A stretch of DNA of 64,000 nt from positions 1-64,000 of the forward strand of contig SGPL01000082.1 of the NCBI GenBank assembly GCA_004802705.1, written 5' to 3'. The notes under the pieces are model-generated. The model had not been told where the DNA came from, made no database searches, and saw only the letters and a list, made by a program, of their open reading frames with translations. This DNA is from Bondarzewia mesenterica. Its lineage: Eukaryota; Basidiomycota; Agaricomycetes; Russulales; Bondarzewiaceae. Position 1 is the stretch's first letter. Every line of letters begins with the position of its first letter. Below are positions 35,082 to 46,240 of the stretch, in pieces. The position numbers were made by a program, and so were the translations under genes.

Positions 35082-35686
35082 ACGGTACGTCTCTGGACAA
35101 CTGACCTTTTAAATGTGTTATACCCTACCTCATTGCAAAGGTGTGTCACCACGCGGAGACAATCTAGATGAAACAAAGTCATGAACGAGCAAGCGCGTCG
35201 TGTGGGGTATCGGCGACAGGTTTCCACGTTTGATGTGATCTAAGTAAAGTGGGGGGACAAGACAATATGGTAGGTCTGCTCGATCTTATGATCTCGAATG
35301 GCCTATGGTTGTGAAAATAGCCTGTCCCTATACCCCACCTACCGATATTACTGCGGTGAGACTTGACTGAGGGAGCTGGTTACTGTTCTCGCTTGCAGGG
35401 GTTTGTAGTAGACATGATGATTATGCATAAAACTTATTGTCCGCCTTTCGACACTGCATGAGTATGCGTAGCCGACGCGGTTGCCAAGCAGTCAGGAGCC
35501 CCACAAACATCCGGGAACACAATCGGCTATGCCGATGTAACGCGAATTTGAGGCGTAGGCGATGAGCTTAGGCGCTGCAGGCTACAGTGAGGACATGATG
35601 AACTTGTACCCGATCAAAAAGGCAATCAAGAAAGTTACTGACCTGTGACGGATTCGTCACACGACTATTCATGCTCTACATTCGCG
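35082..35686. other. divergent promoter region
   Basis: 605 bases between the unknown gene (-) and ARPC5 (+). No gene, RNA or repeat was seen; both promoters are expected here. Confidence 0.5.
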
Positions 35687-36332
35687 ATGGATGTGAACTT
35701 TCGCAAAATCGATATTGATGCCTTCGACGAGGACGTGCTTCTAGAGAGCGAGCTATACGAACCAGATCCGCGCAGTCCCACACAAGTCATTGAGGAGTCC
35801 AAGGCCAAAGCAGCAGCGGTCCGGAGTTCACTGTCGAAGTGAGTGTGCTGCTCATGCCCATGAGGATCGGTGATGCTGAGAGAGGATGCTGATGAACACA
35901 GAGGTGACATCCAAGGTGCTCTGCACACAATCTTGGAGAATCCACCATACGGCCCAAACGTTGAAGAGGCAAAGGTCAGTTTTGCTGGCCCGTATGTCTC
36001 GGCCAGTGTATTAATCACATCGTTTTTCTTAGAACCTGACATTACAAACTCTTGTCACTATCCTCAATAGCACGAAGGCCACGGACATCCCACACATTGT
36101 CAAGTCTCTGTCTGCGGATGATCAGGATGCCTTGATGAAATATCTCTACAAAGGTATGGCATTGCCGGGTTGGGGAGACGTGAGCGGAAGTGTATTGCTT
36201 GGTTGGCATGAAAAGGTATCATTAGCTTTTCAGTCGCGATCATCTTCGGAGCTGACCAAAATTTTGCAGCTGACGGAGGCGGCAGGGACAGGCTGTATTG
36301 TGAGAACCATGACGGACCGCAGACTAGTTTAA
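35687..36332 (+). CDS. ARC15: Arp2/3 complex subunit 5 (p16-Arc)
   Basis: Smallest subunit of the seven-protein Arp2/3 complex that nucleates branched actin at cortical patches and endocytic sites. Four exons (35687-35838, 35902-35974, 36033-36215, 36270-36332) join in frame to 156 residues, the usual length. The start reads M-D-V-N-F-R-K-I-D-I-D. The C-terminal half carries the family signature M-K-Y-L-Y-K-G-M and then G-S-V-L-L-G-W-H-E-K-L-T-E, with the near-terminal G-T-G-C-I-V-R. The frame is open upstream of ATG 35687, but no earlier ATG fits the family. It shares a divergent promoter with the unknown gene to its left. Confidence 0.95.
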
Positions 36333-36766
36333 TTGGTGGAGTATACGATCAAGAGAAACCTGGAATCCATTGCGAATCATATGTGCGTAAGGTATCTGCT
36401 GAATTATGGCCGTATTTTCGTGTCGTTGTGAGTCTCAGCATCTCGCAGCTCCTGGTCGATGTGCTCCCGGAATGCGACTGTAGCAGGTAATGTGCACTCC
36501 TTCGCTGTATTCGTTTAATTAGTATGATTGTCTTCCCACAACGTATTTCTCCATCTTAGTATTGCCGATGATTGTTCTGCACTCCGTCCTACACTACTTA
36601 CCAGTGCGTTTGTTCTGGCGTGACACAGTGTACCTGTGACAAGTGACAATTCAAGGCTTTGAAATGATTCAAGACCAAAGTTTCCTTGCTCTCAACCACC
36701 ACAGCTTAGCGCAGACGACTCCAGCGCCTGCGACGCAACCCTCACATCCTCATCTCCCCTATTTTT
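36333..36766. other. intergenic spacer
   Basis: 434 bases between two plus-strand genes. No feature was seen apart from a C/T-rich stretch at about 36740-36765 just before the next start. Confidence 0.5.
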
Positions 36767-39528
36767 ATGCACAATCGCCCCTTTGGAACTTCCCCGAAAG
36801 AAAATCACAGCAGACATAAATATTCTCAACCGCGTCGTTATCACTCAAATCAACATGGCACCGTTGACCACTCAGCCTTGTCTCTTCTTTCTCTCCCCTC
36901 CGAGTCTCTCACACATATCACCTCCTTCCTCGACTCGGATTCTCTTCTTTCCCTCGGCAGGGTTAATAAACGGTTGTATGAACACATAAAGGACGACAAT
37001 ACTTGGCACAGAGCTTTCGTCTGCCAGTTCTTGGGCATCGAGCCAGAGAGCGACCTAGATAACGTCAAGTGTCTCACTTTGAGGAAGTCGGAGGCTACCT
37101 GGAAGAGGGAGTTTATCAGTCGCTGCCATGTCAACCGGTACGTGCATCTTCGCGTTTATCTGACGGTTGTCTGCAAAATCCTTGACGTTCCATTGATTCT
37201 TCTCTGCCTAAAAGGCGCTGGAGCCGCTCCCGGAATCCAACCATTACTCATGTCCCTCATCATGCGACCATCGACGATATACACCTCCTTTCAGCTGACG
37301 CTCTACTCAGTTCATCCATCCAGTACGGCATCGTCGCGCGCTCATTCCCCTCCACCGGAAAAGTTGTCAAGGGCTTCCTCAATACGACCGGTACCCTTCA
37401 CGGCTTGGGTATAGGTAACCCCAATGCAGAATTCGCTCCCAATGTAACGGCTTGTGCGCTCACGTCTATGGGCCCGTCAGCGAAGGTTATCTGGGGTTTT
37501 CGAGATGGGTCTGTCACAGTCATGTCTTATCCGCGGACCATGAGCGGAAACAGAGCAGCTGCCAAAGTAGAGCGAAGCCGTGTAGATGAGGAACACCGGG
37601 CTCCAATCGGAGCCGTGGTTTGGAGCAAGCATGGTCATGCCTGCGTGACAGGTAGCGCAGACGGCGTGGTGAAGGTCTGGAGCATGCAGCGTTTCCATTG
37701 CGCCTGGACTTTGGAGCGACAGACAGATACGCCGTCAGTGGGCGCATGTGTCGAAGTCGTGGAAGACCTTTCGAATGGAATCGTCGTGGGCGCCTTCAAG
37801 AGTGGCGAGGTGGTTGTTTACTATAGCTCTGGATTTAATCTCCTCACCCTTGATTCCCAAGCACCTGCGCAACCCCAGCTTCCTGTTCGCGTGTTCCGCA
37901 TTGCTGCCCCTCAGATCCCGTCGGCCAATTCACTTGAGCCTGACGGCCGCGAGAAACAAGAAGTGCTTTCCTTGTTTATCGACCGAAACTCCTATTCATC
38001 TGGTCAGGTGTCTCTCCTCGCAAGCTACCACAATAACTCCCTTTTCTATCGCTATCGGATCAACCTGCTTTCAGGCGAGGTCCATCGTGCGGAGTTTGGA
38101 GATAGAAACTTTGGGCCGGTGCGCTGCATCCAAACGTCTTTCTCTTCTTCCCCGGACGAGCCGAGCTTTGTCGTCGTGGGTGATGTTCTGGGCTGTCTCA
38201 ATGTCTATGACTGGACCGCTCCTTCCCCGATGGATGAGCCCATATCGGCTGTACAGCGCATGGAAGCCTTCTCAGATGCGTCTGTGTCTACAATTGCCTT
38301 AAACACTGAGATACTCGCCGCTGGTTCTTCGCGTGGGAATATCAAAGTATTCAACATACTGACGCTAGCGCTGCTGCGTTCGTTCCATCCACCAGTTCAT
38401 AGCATCGTGCGCAAGATCTTGCTGAACAAGGAGATGCTGGTGGCTAGTGTTGGCAGTCGAGTCGTGGCTTGGAAGGGAGGGGTTGTAGAAGGCGGCAAGA
38501 ATGGTGGGAAGACGAAGGGTAAGGCGAAGCAAGAAGGATACGCCAAATGGCACAGTAAGTCGACCCTCGCAATCTTGAAATATTCCACAATTGGAAGACT
38601 CACCGAATTTCTTACAGAGCAATATGAGCTTCTTCGTGAGATCGCTGAATCTCGTGATGCGCTCGTTCAGGAGGCTCGGTACACAAAGGATGTCGTTGGA
38701 CGCGAGCGGGCGCACCTTTCAACGCTCAAAACTCTCGGGCTTAGCGAGCGAGAGGCGGTTGAATATACCCTCATGCTGAGTCGCGAGGAGGAAGAACGCA
38801 GGCGACGTCTTGAAGCATTAATATCTACGGAGGATCGGCAGGAGGAAGAGGGGATCTTTGACGTTGACATCGGCGATGCTACCGGATCATTGTCCGACTA
38901 TGGACGCAGTTCTCTCCCCATCGCATCTTCGTCTCATCGCCCTGTATCGTCGTCTCCATTGTCCACGTCTTCAACGAGGCCATCTCCCTCACCGTCACAA
39001 GCGCGGTCTCATACTTGGGCTCTTGCTTCACCGTCGCGTTCGAATGATAAAGTACAGGTGTCTCCCCGCTTTCATCCAGAGCCAACAGAGGCTGGGGAAC
39101 TCTCATTGAGCCCACTTACACTGGATACCTCCTCGTCAAATGCCATCCAGACAGTTGATCTGCACGGAGACGAGCAATTCCCTCCGATGAGTTCTAGCAG
39201 CTCTTCGTCGTCCACCATTTTCCTGTCAGCCTTGACGACGCCCACTCGTCGGTCCACTTCGTTTGGGAGTAGCACCAAGGCGTCCCCTTCAACTCATAGT
39301 GCCTGGAGCACTTCCCTGCATCTGACGCCGTCCTCTTCTCCGCCTATACCGCGGTCGACGTCCACGCCGTCGGCGCTTCAATACACGAAGGACTCGTCGT
39401 CCACCGCACGAGCGTCTCCTGAATGGGATGAGGAGGTAGAGGCCATAGCTCAAATTGAAGACGAAGAACTGAGGTTTGCGTTGGAGTTAAGTTTGGCCGA
39501 AGCGAGAAGTCGTACCAGTGCGTCGTAG
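36767..39528 (+). CDS. F-box / WD40 / UIM protein, Ufo1-like SCF substrate receptor
   Basis: Substrate-recognition subunit of an SCF ubiquitin ligase by architecture. Exon 1 (36767-37137) carries the F-box (L-S-L-P-S-E-S-L-T-H-I-T-S-F-L-D, then L-L-S-L-G-R-V-N). Exon 2 starts at 37215 and carries WD40-type beta-propeller repeats, for example H-G-H-A-C-V-T-G-S-A-D-G-V-V-K-V-W. A Ser/Pro-rich region follows, and the last 25 residues hold a ubiquitin-interacting motif (E-D-E-E-L-R-F-A-L-E-L-S-L-A-E-A). F-box plus WD40 plus C-terminal UIM is the layout of yeast Ufo1, which targets Ho endonuclease. A 63-base segment at 38555-38617 has perfect GTAAGT...CAG ends, is a multiple of three and has no stop. 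If spliced, the protein has 873 residues. The first ATG is chosen because no later in-frame ATG precedes the F-box. Confidence 0.85.
38555..38617 (+). other. probable 63-base stopless intron in the F-box gene
   Basis: GTAAGT donor, CAG acceptor, 63 bases. The frame stays open through it, so both the spliced and unspliced mRNA would be translated. Splicing joins a K codon and gives a charged helix without a break, which I judge the more likely product. Confidence 0.7.
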
Positions 39529-40923
39529 GCGAGGTATGCTAGCAATCAAGTGAAAGGCATGCCAAAGCCATTGGCCATTACTGTGACGAAGGATTCAACT
39601 TCATGCTCTTCGTTTCCAATCCGCCTTCTCTTCTGATTCTATTATGGTTTATTGACGCTGGTAGGGCTGGTCATCTATCGACTAAGCCTTCTCCATTTCC
39701 TCATTTCGGGATGACTCATATTATATCGTGGAGTTGCAACTTAAACGGTTTCAATGGTTAGTACAGGAATTGTATGCGAGTCTCGTTATAAGAGCACTCG
39801 TGTGGAAGGCACCCTTCCAGTCTTCATATGGAGGAAGGAATTAGTTCATCTCGAAGGCACTATGCATACAGTATCTTCCGTCATGCTGCACGCCTGGAAA
39901 AACCTGGAAAAAGTGTCAGCGCTCAGCATCGACCCTCGTTTAAGTCTGCTGAAGGATACTTGGGGTTTCCTCGTGTACGTCGACGAGGGAGACTACAGCT
40001 ATGTGAACTTGAACGTTTGACAGATTTTTGATGTAGATTTTTGACAGAAATAAATCGATGTGCTGATTGATTTTCACAGCGTTAAATCCAGTAAAACAGA
40101 TAAAAACGGGTGAAAGGAAGTGAACAGAGAATGAACATGGATGAACTTGACACGTGGATGAGCTGGGGGCGGAGTATGCCGCGGCGAACCACTTGAAGGC
40201 GTTTGCGTGGAGAATTCAACTCTTGCGATTACAGTTCTCCAGCTTCCTCTGTCCAACTTGCTTCCGCCGTACAGTTAGACACAATGACAATTGAATCATA
40301 GATTTCATGCGGTTGCTGAAGCGCATCCAACGTCCAGCAGTGTCTGGAATCCACTGCCCATTACTGCTAGGTACCTCTAGGTACACTCCAACTCTCTCCA
40401 ACTGTCGCCGAACCCGGACTATGAGCGTGTCAAATTTCTGTACCTCACTGTAAGTATAGTACTTGAGAATGTGAGTCTCCTTTGTCATGCTACATAGTGC
40501 CAATGAATCATCTAAGTTATCCTACAGATAACGTACGTTATGTGACCTCGCGTCATACCTATTCATGAGCTCGCCATGGTGGTCGATGCAAGTCTCGATG
40601 TAAAATAACTCAATCTTGTCTAGGTATCATCATGTGAGTAGAGTCGCAATCTCACGCAAAGCACATACACCATGCCGTATACAATCACGATAAGCCTTTT
40701 ACGACCAACAAATCCAACATTGACCATCTCGTTTGGCGATGGCATGCTTCAGCCCCGTCGGATTGTCGGCATAGCAGACACATCGAGATGCTTCTGCGGA
40801 AATCAAAGTGTCTATGTTTTCTACATAAAAGGTCCTGCGAGATCAGAACAGCGTTAGAACGCAGACGCCCTTTCCGTTTCATATCACTTGCTGTGCATCT
40901 GCTTTGAAAGTGCTACACTCGTC
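39529..40923. other. intergenic region
   Basis: About 1.4 kb. Short ORFs at 39754-40020 (+) and 40216-40503 (-) show no motif or splice context. No repeat or RNA gene was seen. The promoter of the TauD gene is expected near the right end. Confidence 0.5.
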
Positions 40924-42433
40924 ATGGCTCCCTCAGTTGCAGAAACCGTCACTCAGGCCGCTACAGATGTGACCAGCGGCGTCACCAAAATTTCCTTGAA
41001 ATCCGATGAAAGGTCGGCCGAAGATGTGAGTTCTCCGCCTTCACTTGCATCTTTGTTTCTGTATATCAATTTTCATCCATAGAAGGGCCCATCCTATCCA
41101 TTCTACTATCCTTACTTCGATGTAGACGAGAAATTCCCTCCGACGGAGATCTTTGAGATCAGCGACGTAGGACTTCGCGCAGACCCCGCCAAACCGCACT
41201 TGCTCTTGGAGGGCGTCACGAAGAAGCATCTCAGTCCTTACATTGGCACAGAGCTCAAGGGCGTGCAGATTTCGCAGCTGAGCAAGGAGGGTCTTGACGA
41301 GCTCGCTTTGTTCGTGGCCGAGCGGAAGCTTGTTGTGTTCAGAGAGCAGGACTTCAAGGATATTGGCGCTGACCGACAGATTGAAATTGCCCGCCACTTC
41401 GGTCCTATCCAAAGGCATCCCACTTCTGGCAATGTGAAAGGATACCCAGGTGGGTCACTTTGTCCTGCTCAAGCTCAATGACGTTTCTGACTTTCGTGTC
41501 TCAGAGTTCCACGTTGGTACGCTAGCCGTTCTAGTACAATTCGGTGTTTCATGTTTGACTCACGGCGCGCGTCTTAGTCTACCGCGACGCGGACAACAAC
41601 CGGTTCAAGGAGTACGTTGGAGGTGACCGCGCAAACCTTACAAGTTGGCATTCTGACATCGTGAGTGTTGTTATGTTCATACGCCTTCCGCTCAGTATTC
41701 CCATTGTTAACTCGCTGAGTCCTTAGTCTTACGAGAAACAGCCGCCTAGCACGACTTTCTTCTTCATCCTCGATCAGCCCGAACTGGGCGGAGACACTAT
41801 CTTCGTAAGTGTGCAGACCATGATCATGCTCGTGAATTTTGGCGAGCATTACTAACCGTTCGGTCGCTAGTCTTCGCAAGTTGAGGCTTACAACCGCCTC
41901 TCCCCTGAATTCAAAAAAACGCCTAGAAGGCCTGAGGGCCGTGCACTCCGCCGTCCCACAAGCGGAGTTCTCGAGAAAGCGTGGCGGCCCTGTCCGTCGT
42001 GAGCCTGTTGAGACGGAGGTATGTAGTTGCCTTCCAGCTTCAATTCCTTCCTACCTTCCGCTCACACGATCGTCCACAGCATCCGCTTGTTCGCCAACAC
42101 CCCGTCACGGGTGAAAGAGCACTCTACGTCAACCAAGGCTTCACGAAGCACATCGTCGGCTTCAAGACTGAGGAGAGCGAATACCTCTTGAAATTCTTGT
42201 TCGATCATATTTCGAAAGGTGCCGACTTCCATGTGCGCGCCGGTTATGAGCCTGGCACCGTCGTCGTTTGGGTGAGTGGTGTTCGTGTTTTATTTCTATG
42301 AAGGCGCGCTGAAGGGATGTGTTCATAGGACAACCGTGTAACGGTGCACTCGGCTACACCTGACTTTTCTGACAAAGAGAGGAGGCATGCTGTGCGTCTC
42401 ACGCCCCAGGCTGAGGTTCCGATTCCGGCGTGA
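40924..42433 (+). CDS. TauD/TfdA-family alpha-ketoglutarate dioxygenase
   Basis: Fe(II)/2-oxoglutarate dioxygenase of the taurine/sulfonate type (yeast Jlp1 relative), which releases sulfite from sulfonates for sulfur nutrition. About 380 residues in seven or so exons. Landmarks: F-P-P-T-E-I-F-E-I-S-D-V-G-L-R-A-D-P near the start, then H-F-G-P-I-Q-R-H-P. The iron-binding S-W-H-S-D provides the H-x-D pair. F-I-L-D-Q-P-E-L-G-G-D-T and A-L-Y-V-N-Q-G-F-T follow. The distal His lies in W-D-N-R-V-T-V-H-S-A-T, and the 2-oxoglutarate-binding Arg in R-R-H-A-V-R-L-T-P. All metal and cosubstrate ligands are present, so the enzyme is probably active. Sequence alone does not separate sulfonates from other substrates. 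It is convergent with the minus-strand zinc-knuckle/TPR/DnaJ gene, with 280 bases between. Confidence 0.92.
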
Positions 42434-42713
42434 TTAGACCTTGGCGGGATGCTCGCGACGATACATTTGTGGGCATTCAAAATGGTTGTGATACGTGCTG
42501 GGAAGAATCAATCAGAAGAATCGAATAAACCAATTGTATAGCATCTGAGCATTGATTACTCTTTCCTATATATATTAAAAAGAGGTGCAGAATCAACGAA
42601 GAGCGAATTCAAGAGATTGAAATCAGTAACTTAGTAAACAGCTATCAAGACGCAGATCACGCAAGAGTTATCGATAATCATAGATCTGGGGAGGGTGAGC
42701 GCTTGAGCTCCTG

Positions 42714-45287
42714 TCATGGGGTGAAGTACGACCAATCATAGTCATCCTGTTCTGAGTATGAGGTGTACTTGTTCAGTTCGGCATCGTGTCGTGAGCGTTC
42801 CAACGGGTCAGAGAGTATGGCATACGCTTCAACTACGAGCTTGAACCTCTCTTCATTGCCGCCCTTAATGGCAATTATACGTAAGACAATCAAACATAGT
42901 GAATGACAGCACAATCCCACCTTGTCCGGATGATGCTTAAGGCTTTCTCGTTTGTACGCCTTTTTTATCTCAAGTACAGAGCAGGTGCGGGTGAGACCTG
43001 CAGCACGGATAAGCATGCCTTCAAGTATCACGAAGAGAGCCTTAGGCATACCCAACGTGTCGTAATGATTTTTCCTCTTATTCCTCTTAATCGCGGCCAT
43101 ACGTTCAGCCTCGTTGAGTTCGGCCTGGAGGGCGCGCCGCTCTGCCTCTGTACGCACGTATTCTATGGCTTGCTTGAAGTCCTCGATCGCGGCATCGTAG
43201 CATTCTTCGTGTAGGTTGATTCGTGCACGGCAACGGATGGCTTTGAAGAATGTGGGATGAAGAGTCAGAGAAGATTTAATATCGCTCCTCGCTTCTTTGT
43301 ACTGATTGAGCTAGAGGAGGATAGAGCTACTAATCAGTAATCAAGGGTGCATCTGAATCTACTCACTTTGACATATGCCGCTGCCCGATTGGACAGCAAC
43401 AGAGCCCGTATGTGGCCACCATTTCCCTCTTCTAATTTCTCACTCACAATCTACATTGAGCATGTCAATACAATTTTCCAAAATGTCATTGAATCAGACA
43501 CACACCTGCAATGCCTCGTTGTACTTATCTATGGCCCGCCGCCACTGAGAATCTCCGAAGAACTCATTTCCCTCTGCCTTGAGTTGTTCAAAAGTCCTAA
43601 CGCGTAGGCGCAATTGCTTGGCCTTGCGACTATCTGGATCCATCCGAAGTGTCGTCAGGATCTGCCGCGCAGCGTACTCAAACGTGCCGGTGAGAAATAG
43701 GACAAGGGCGTGCAGCAAGGTCAGATCGGGGCAGTTGGGATGTTCCTGTATCGCAGACCTATGGAATAGGTGACGTTAATTCTAAATTTGGAAGCAACGA
43801 GAGGTTCTGCAAGTAACACGCACTCGACTAAGCCACTGGCCTCTTCCCAATTTCCCCTAGCAATTTCTACCTCGATCCCCCAGCACGTCCACTCAATCGG
43901 AACATCACCTTCCTCCTCTTCAATGATCTGGATGCATTTCTCGTACGCGCTCTGCGCCATGCGCCAATGATTTCTGGACCTGGCTCCCTCGAAATCATCA
44001 ATATGGCTCTGCAGTTCGACAGCCTTCTTGCGAAATGACAGCGCAACGCTGTTTCCTGGCTCTAACACTATAGCCTGACGAAGAGCCGACAGCGCGGGTA
44101 TTATGGCACCCAGCGAGAAGTGGCAGCGCCCGAGTCGGACGAGCACCTTTGCAGTGGGATGGTCTGACTGCAACGCGACCGCACGGTGACAATCGGCCAA
44201 CGCGAGGCGGAAGCGCTTTTTTGCGATATACGCAGCTGCGCGATTGGAGTGATAGATACTTTCCCGATCGTACCACTCTACGTGTGCTATGAGTAAATGA
44301 TTGTCGGATGTCATTGTCATTGTGACGACTCACTGATGGCCTGCGTGTAGTAGTCGATCGCAGTCTCGAAGTCTTCAGATTTGAAGGCGTGGTTTCCTTT
44401 GGTCTTCAACTGCTCCGCTAGGCGCTTTTGTTGAAGGTCAGGATTCGCAGGCTCGGCTTTGGTTTTTTGTTGAAGATCAAGATTCGCAGGTTTTACTTTG
44501 GGGTTTTGTTGAAGGTCAGGATTCGCAGGCTCGGCTTTGGGATTTTGTTGAGGGTCAGGATTCGTCGACTCGGCTTTCGGTTTTCGCGCACTGGAGTTAC
44601 TTTTCGTCAGTAATGATCTATGTTTCATGTATGAATTATGTTGAAATTAACGTACGGCTTGGAGGCTGGCTTTGGTGTAGTTTTTTGACTTTTTGAGGGT
44701 TTGAAGTCAGTCTGCTCGTCTGCCTTGGAATCCTTGATTGAGCAAAAACTGATATAAATTAGTTAGAGCAGCTGGATCGATTCAACAACGCTCAGACTCA
44801 CAATGTGACATGATCCGTTCCCCCACATGCCGAGCATTTGAACTTATCTGCGAAGATATCAATCAGGTCCCTTGACCAAATTTAAGACCAGACGTATGCG
44901 CACATTGTGACCTTAAATCATTCGTGCAATCCCTTGGGCTGTGTCCAGTCGTACCACATTTCTGTAAGTTGATAATAAGGGATGATGACGAATGAGTCAA
45001 GTAGTTTACTACCCACGAAGCACTTTCTGTTAGGACATCGAGCACGTATATGCCCCGTCTGTCCACACTCGAAACACTTCCTAGAAGCACCGCGCGGCAG
45101 AGGACACTCTTTGGAGATATGTCCGGGTTTCTTGCAATTGAAACAAAGTCGCTCATCGTAGGAGCATTCCCGCGTATCGTGGTCATCTATGGGGTGGTAA
45201 TCAGAGGAACGTCCAGTACTACGGTCAGGCTGTTGACGCACTATCTCCACATCTATAACACCTCGTCATCGACAACTCTCCCTCCAT
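42714..45287 (-). CDS. CCHC zinc-knuckle / TPR / DnaJ fusion protein
   Basis: One continuous splice model. Exons at 44640-45287 encode five CX2CX4HX4C knuckles: C-Y-R-C-G-D-N-D-H-D-T-R-E-C, C-F-N-C-K-K-P-G-H-I-S-K-E-C, C-F-E-C-G-Q-T-G-H-I-R-A-R-C, C-F-K-C-G-T-T-G-H-S-P-R-D-C and C-S-A-C-G-G-T-D-H-V-T-F-F-C. A Lys/Pro linker with a 13-residue repeat follows. TPR units come next (R-A-A-A-Y-I-A-K-K, S-N-R-A-A-A-Y-V). The C-terminal J domain contains H-H-P-D-K and A-Y-A-I-L-S-D-P. The C-terminal two-thirds is a DNAJC7/Tpr2-type Hsp70/Hsp90 co-chaperone; the knuckles resemble Gis2/CNBP nucleic-acid binders. The 56-base intron between the halves holds both a TGA ending the knuckle frame and the ATG that a separate TPR gene would need, overlapping as ATGA. 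Two separate genes remain the alternative. Confidence 0.75.
44425..44562 (-). repeat. 39-bp coding minisatellite, 3.5 copies
   Basis: In the linker of the zinc-knuckle/TPR/DnaJ gene. Each unit encodes 13 residues of the type N-P-D-L-Q-Q-N-P-K-A-E-P-A. The copies differ at several third positions and a few amino acids, so the array is not brand new. Confidence 0.85.
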
Positions 45288-46240
45288 CTGAATCAGCAGT
45301 GATGTGTCCGAGTGTGTGACCGGTAGCTCTCTCTACCGGGCTATAAGCAGGTCCAAAGTCAAATCAAAAAAAAAATACACCCAAGACAAGACAAAAGGCT
45401 GATGAGGTGAGGCTTTGACAGGCTTCAAAAGAAAGAGTTGATCAAAGCCAGCACAAGCACATGATACTACTTATGGAGGACTTGGGCGCTTAAAAAAAGG
45501 TTCGGCTTGGGGAAGAAATTGCGAGAACGTGGCTGCCACTGTAACGCCAGGTAACGCATCATCAAACTCGCTAATAATACCATTAAAGATGCAGCTGTGG
45601 TAGCTGGGGCTGTCGCTTGAATTACCGCCTACAAGAATTAAAGGCTTTGCTTGGGATGATCTATACAACCTGACAGTTTCCGTGCGAGAGCTCTCAGTGG
45701 ATCCATACCTCTCAGTAAGTAATCCAGATTCTGTACGGCAACCGGGTCCATGCGGTCCTTCCTTGAGGCGCTCGCGGTCTTCTTTTGCGAAAGATTATAG
45801 TAAAAAAAAAGTCAAAGTACGGCTTGAAGTCTTCAGCTGGCTTGTTCGCGGAGTCCATGCGGAGTTCAACTTCAACAATGCCCATGTGTTCAACTCACGA
45901 TGAGCTCAAGCTCAGAAGATGGAGAAAACGCGTCAAATTGAAAAGTAAAAGTACCTAGACGATGTTCTTGACTTGTAAATCTATGTTCAATTTATAGGAA
46001 TTTAGAACTTGTCATGAATCTCTGTATTACCCTTTTCTTGATTCACGTGATGCAAACGCGTCGACCGATGGGTGTGTTTGCGCGTTGTTTGTTGTTGGGT
46101 CGAGCTTCGTGACTACTACTCACTTGTATCTTGCTCTTCTCCACCGCCGCCAGCCCATTTTCTATGCATACAATCCTTTTATTATCATCCACTATAAATC
46201 ACACATTCTTTTGATACTCTATCAATTCGTTCTGTTCATC
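45288..46240. other. divergent intergenic region
   Basis: About 950 bases between the start of the zinc-knuckle gene (-) and the integrase-zinc-finger gene (+). The frame of the latter is open back to 46085 without an ATG before 46241. Poly-A runs lie at 45364-45374 and near 45802-45811. No gene was recognised. Confidence 0.45.
46193..46198 (+). promoter_or_regulatory. TATA-like element
   Basis: TATAAA, 43 bases upstream of ATG 46241. It is close to the start codon, so the 5' leader would be very short if this is the functional element. Confidence 0.35.
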
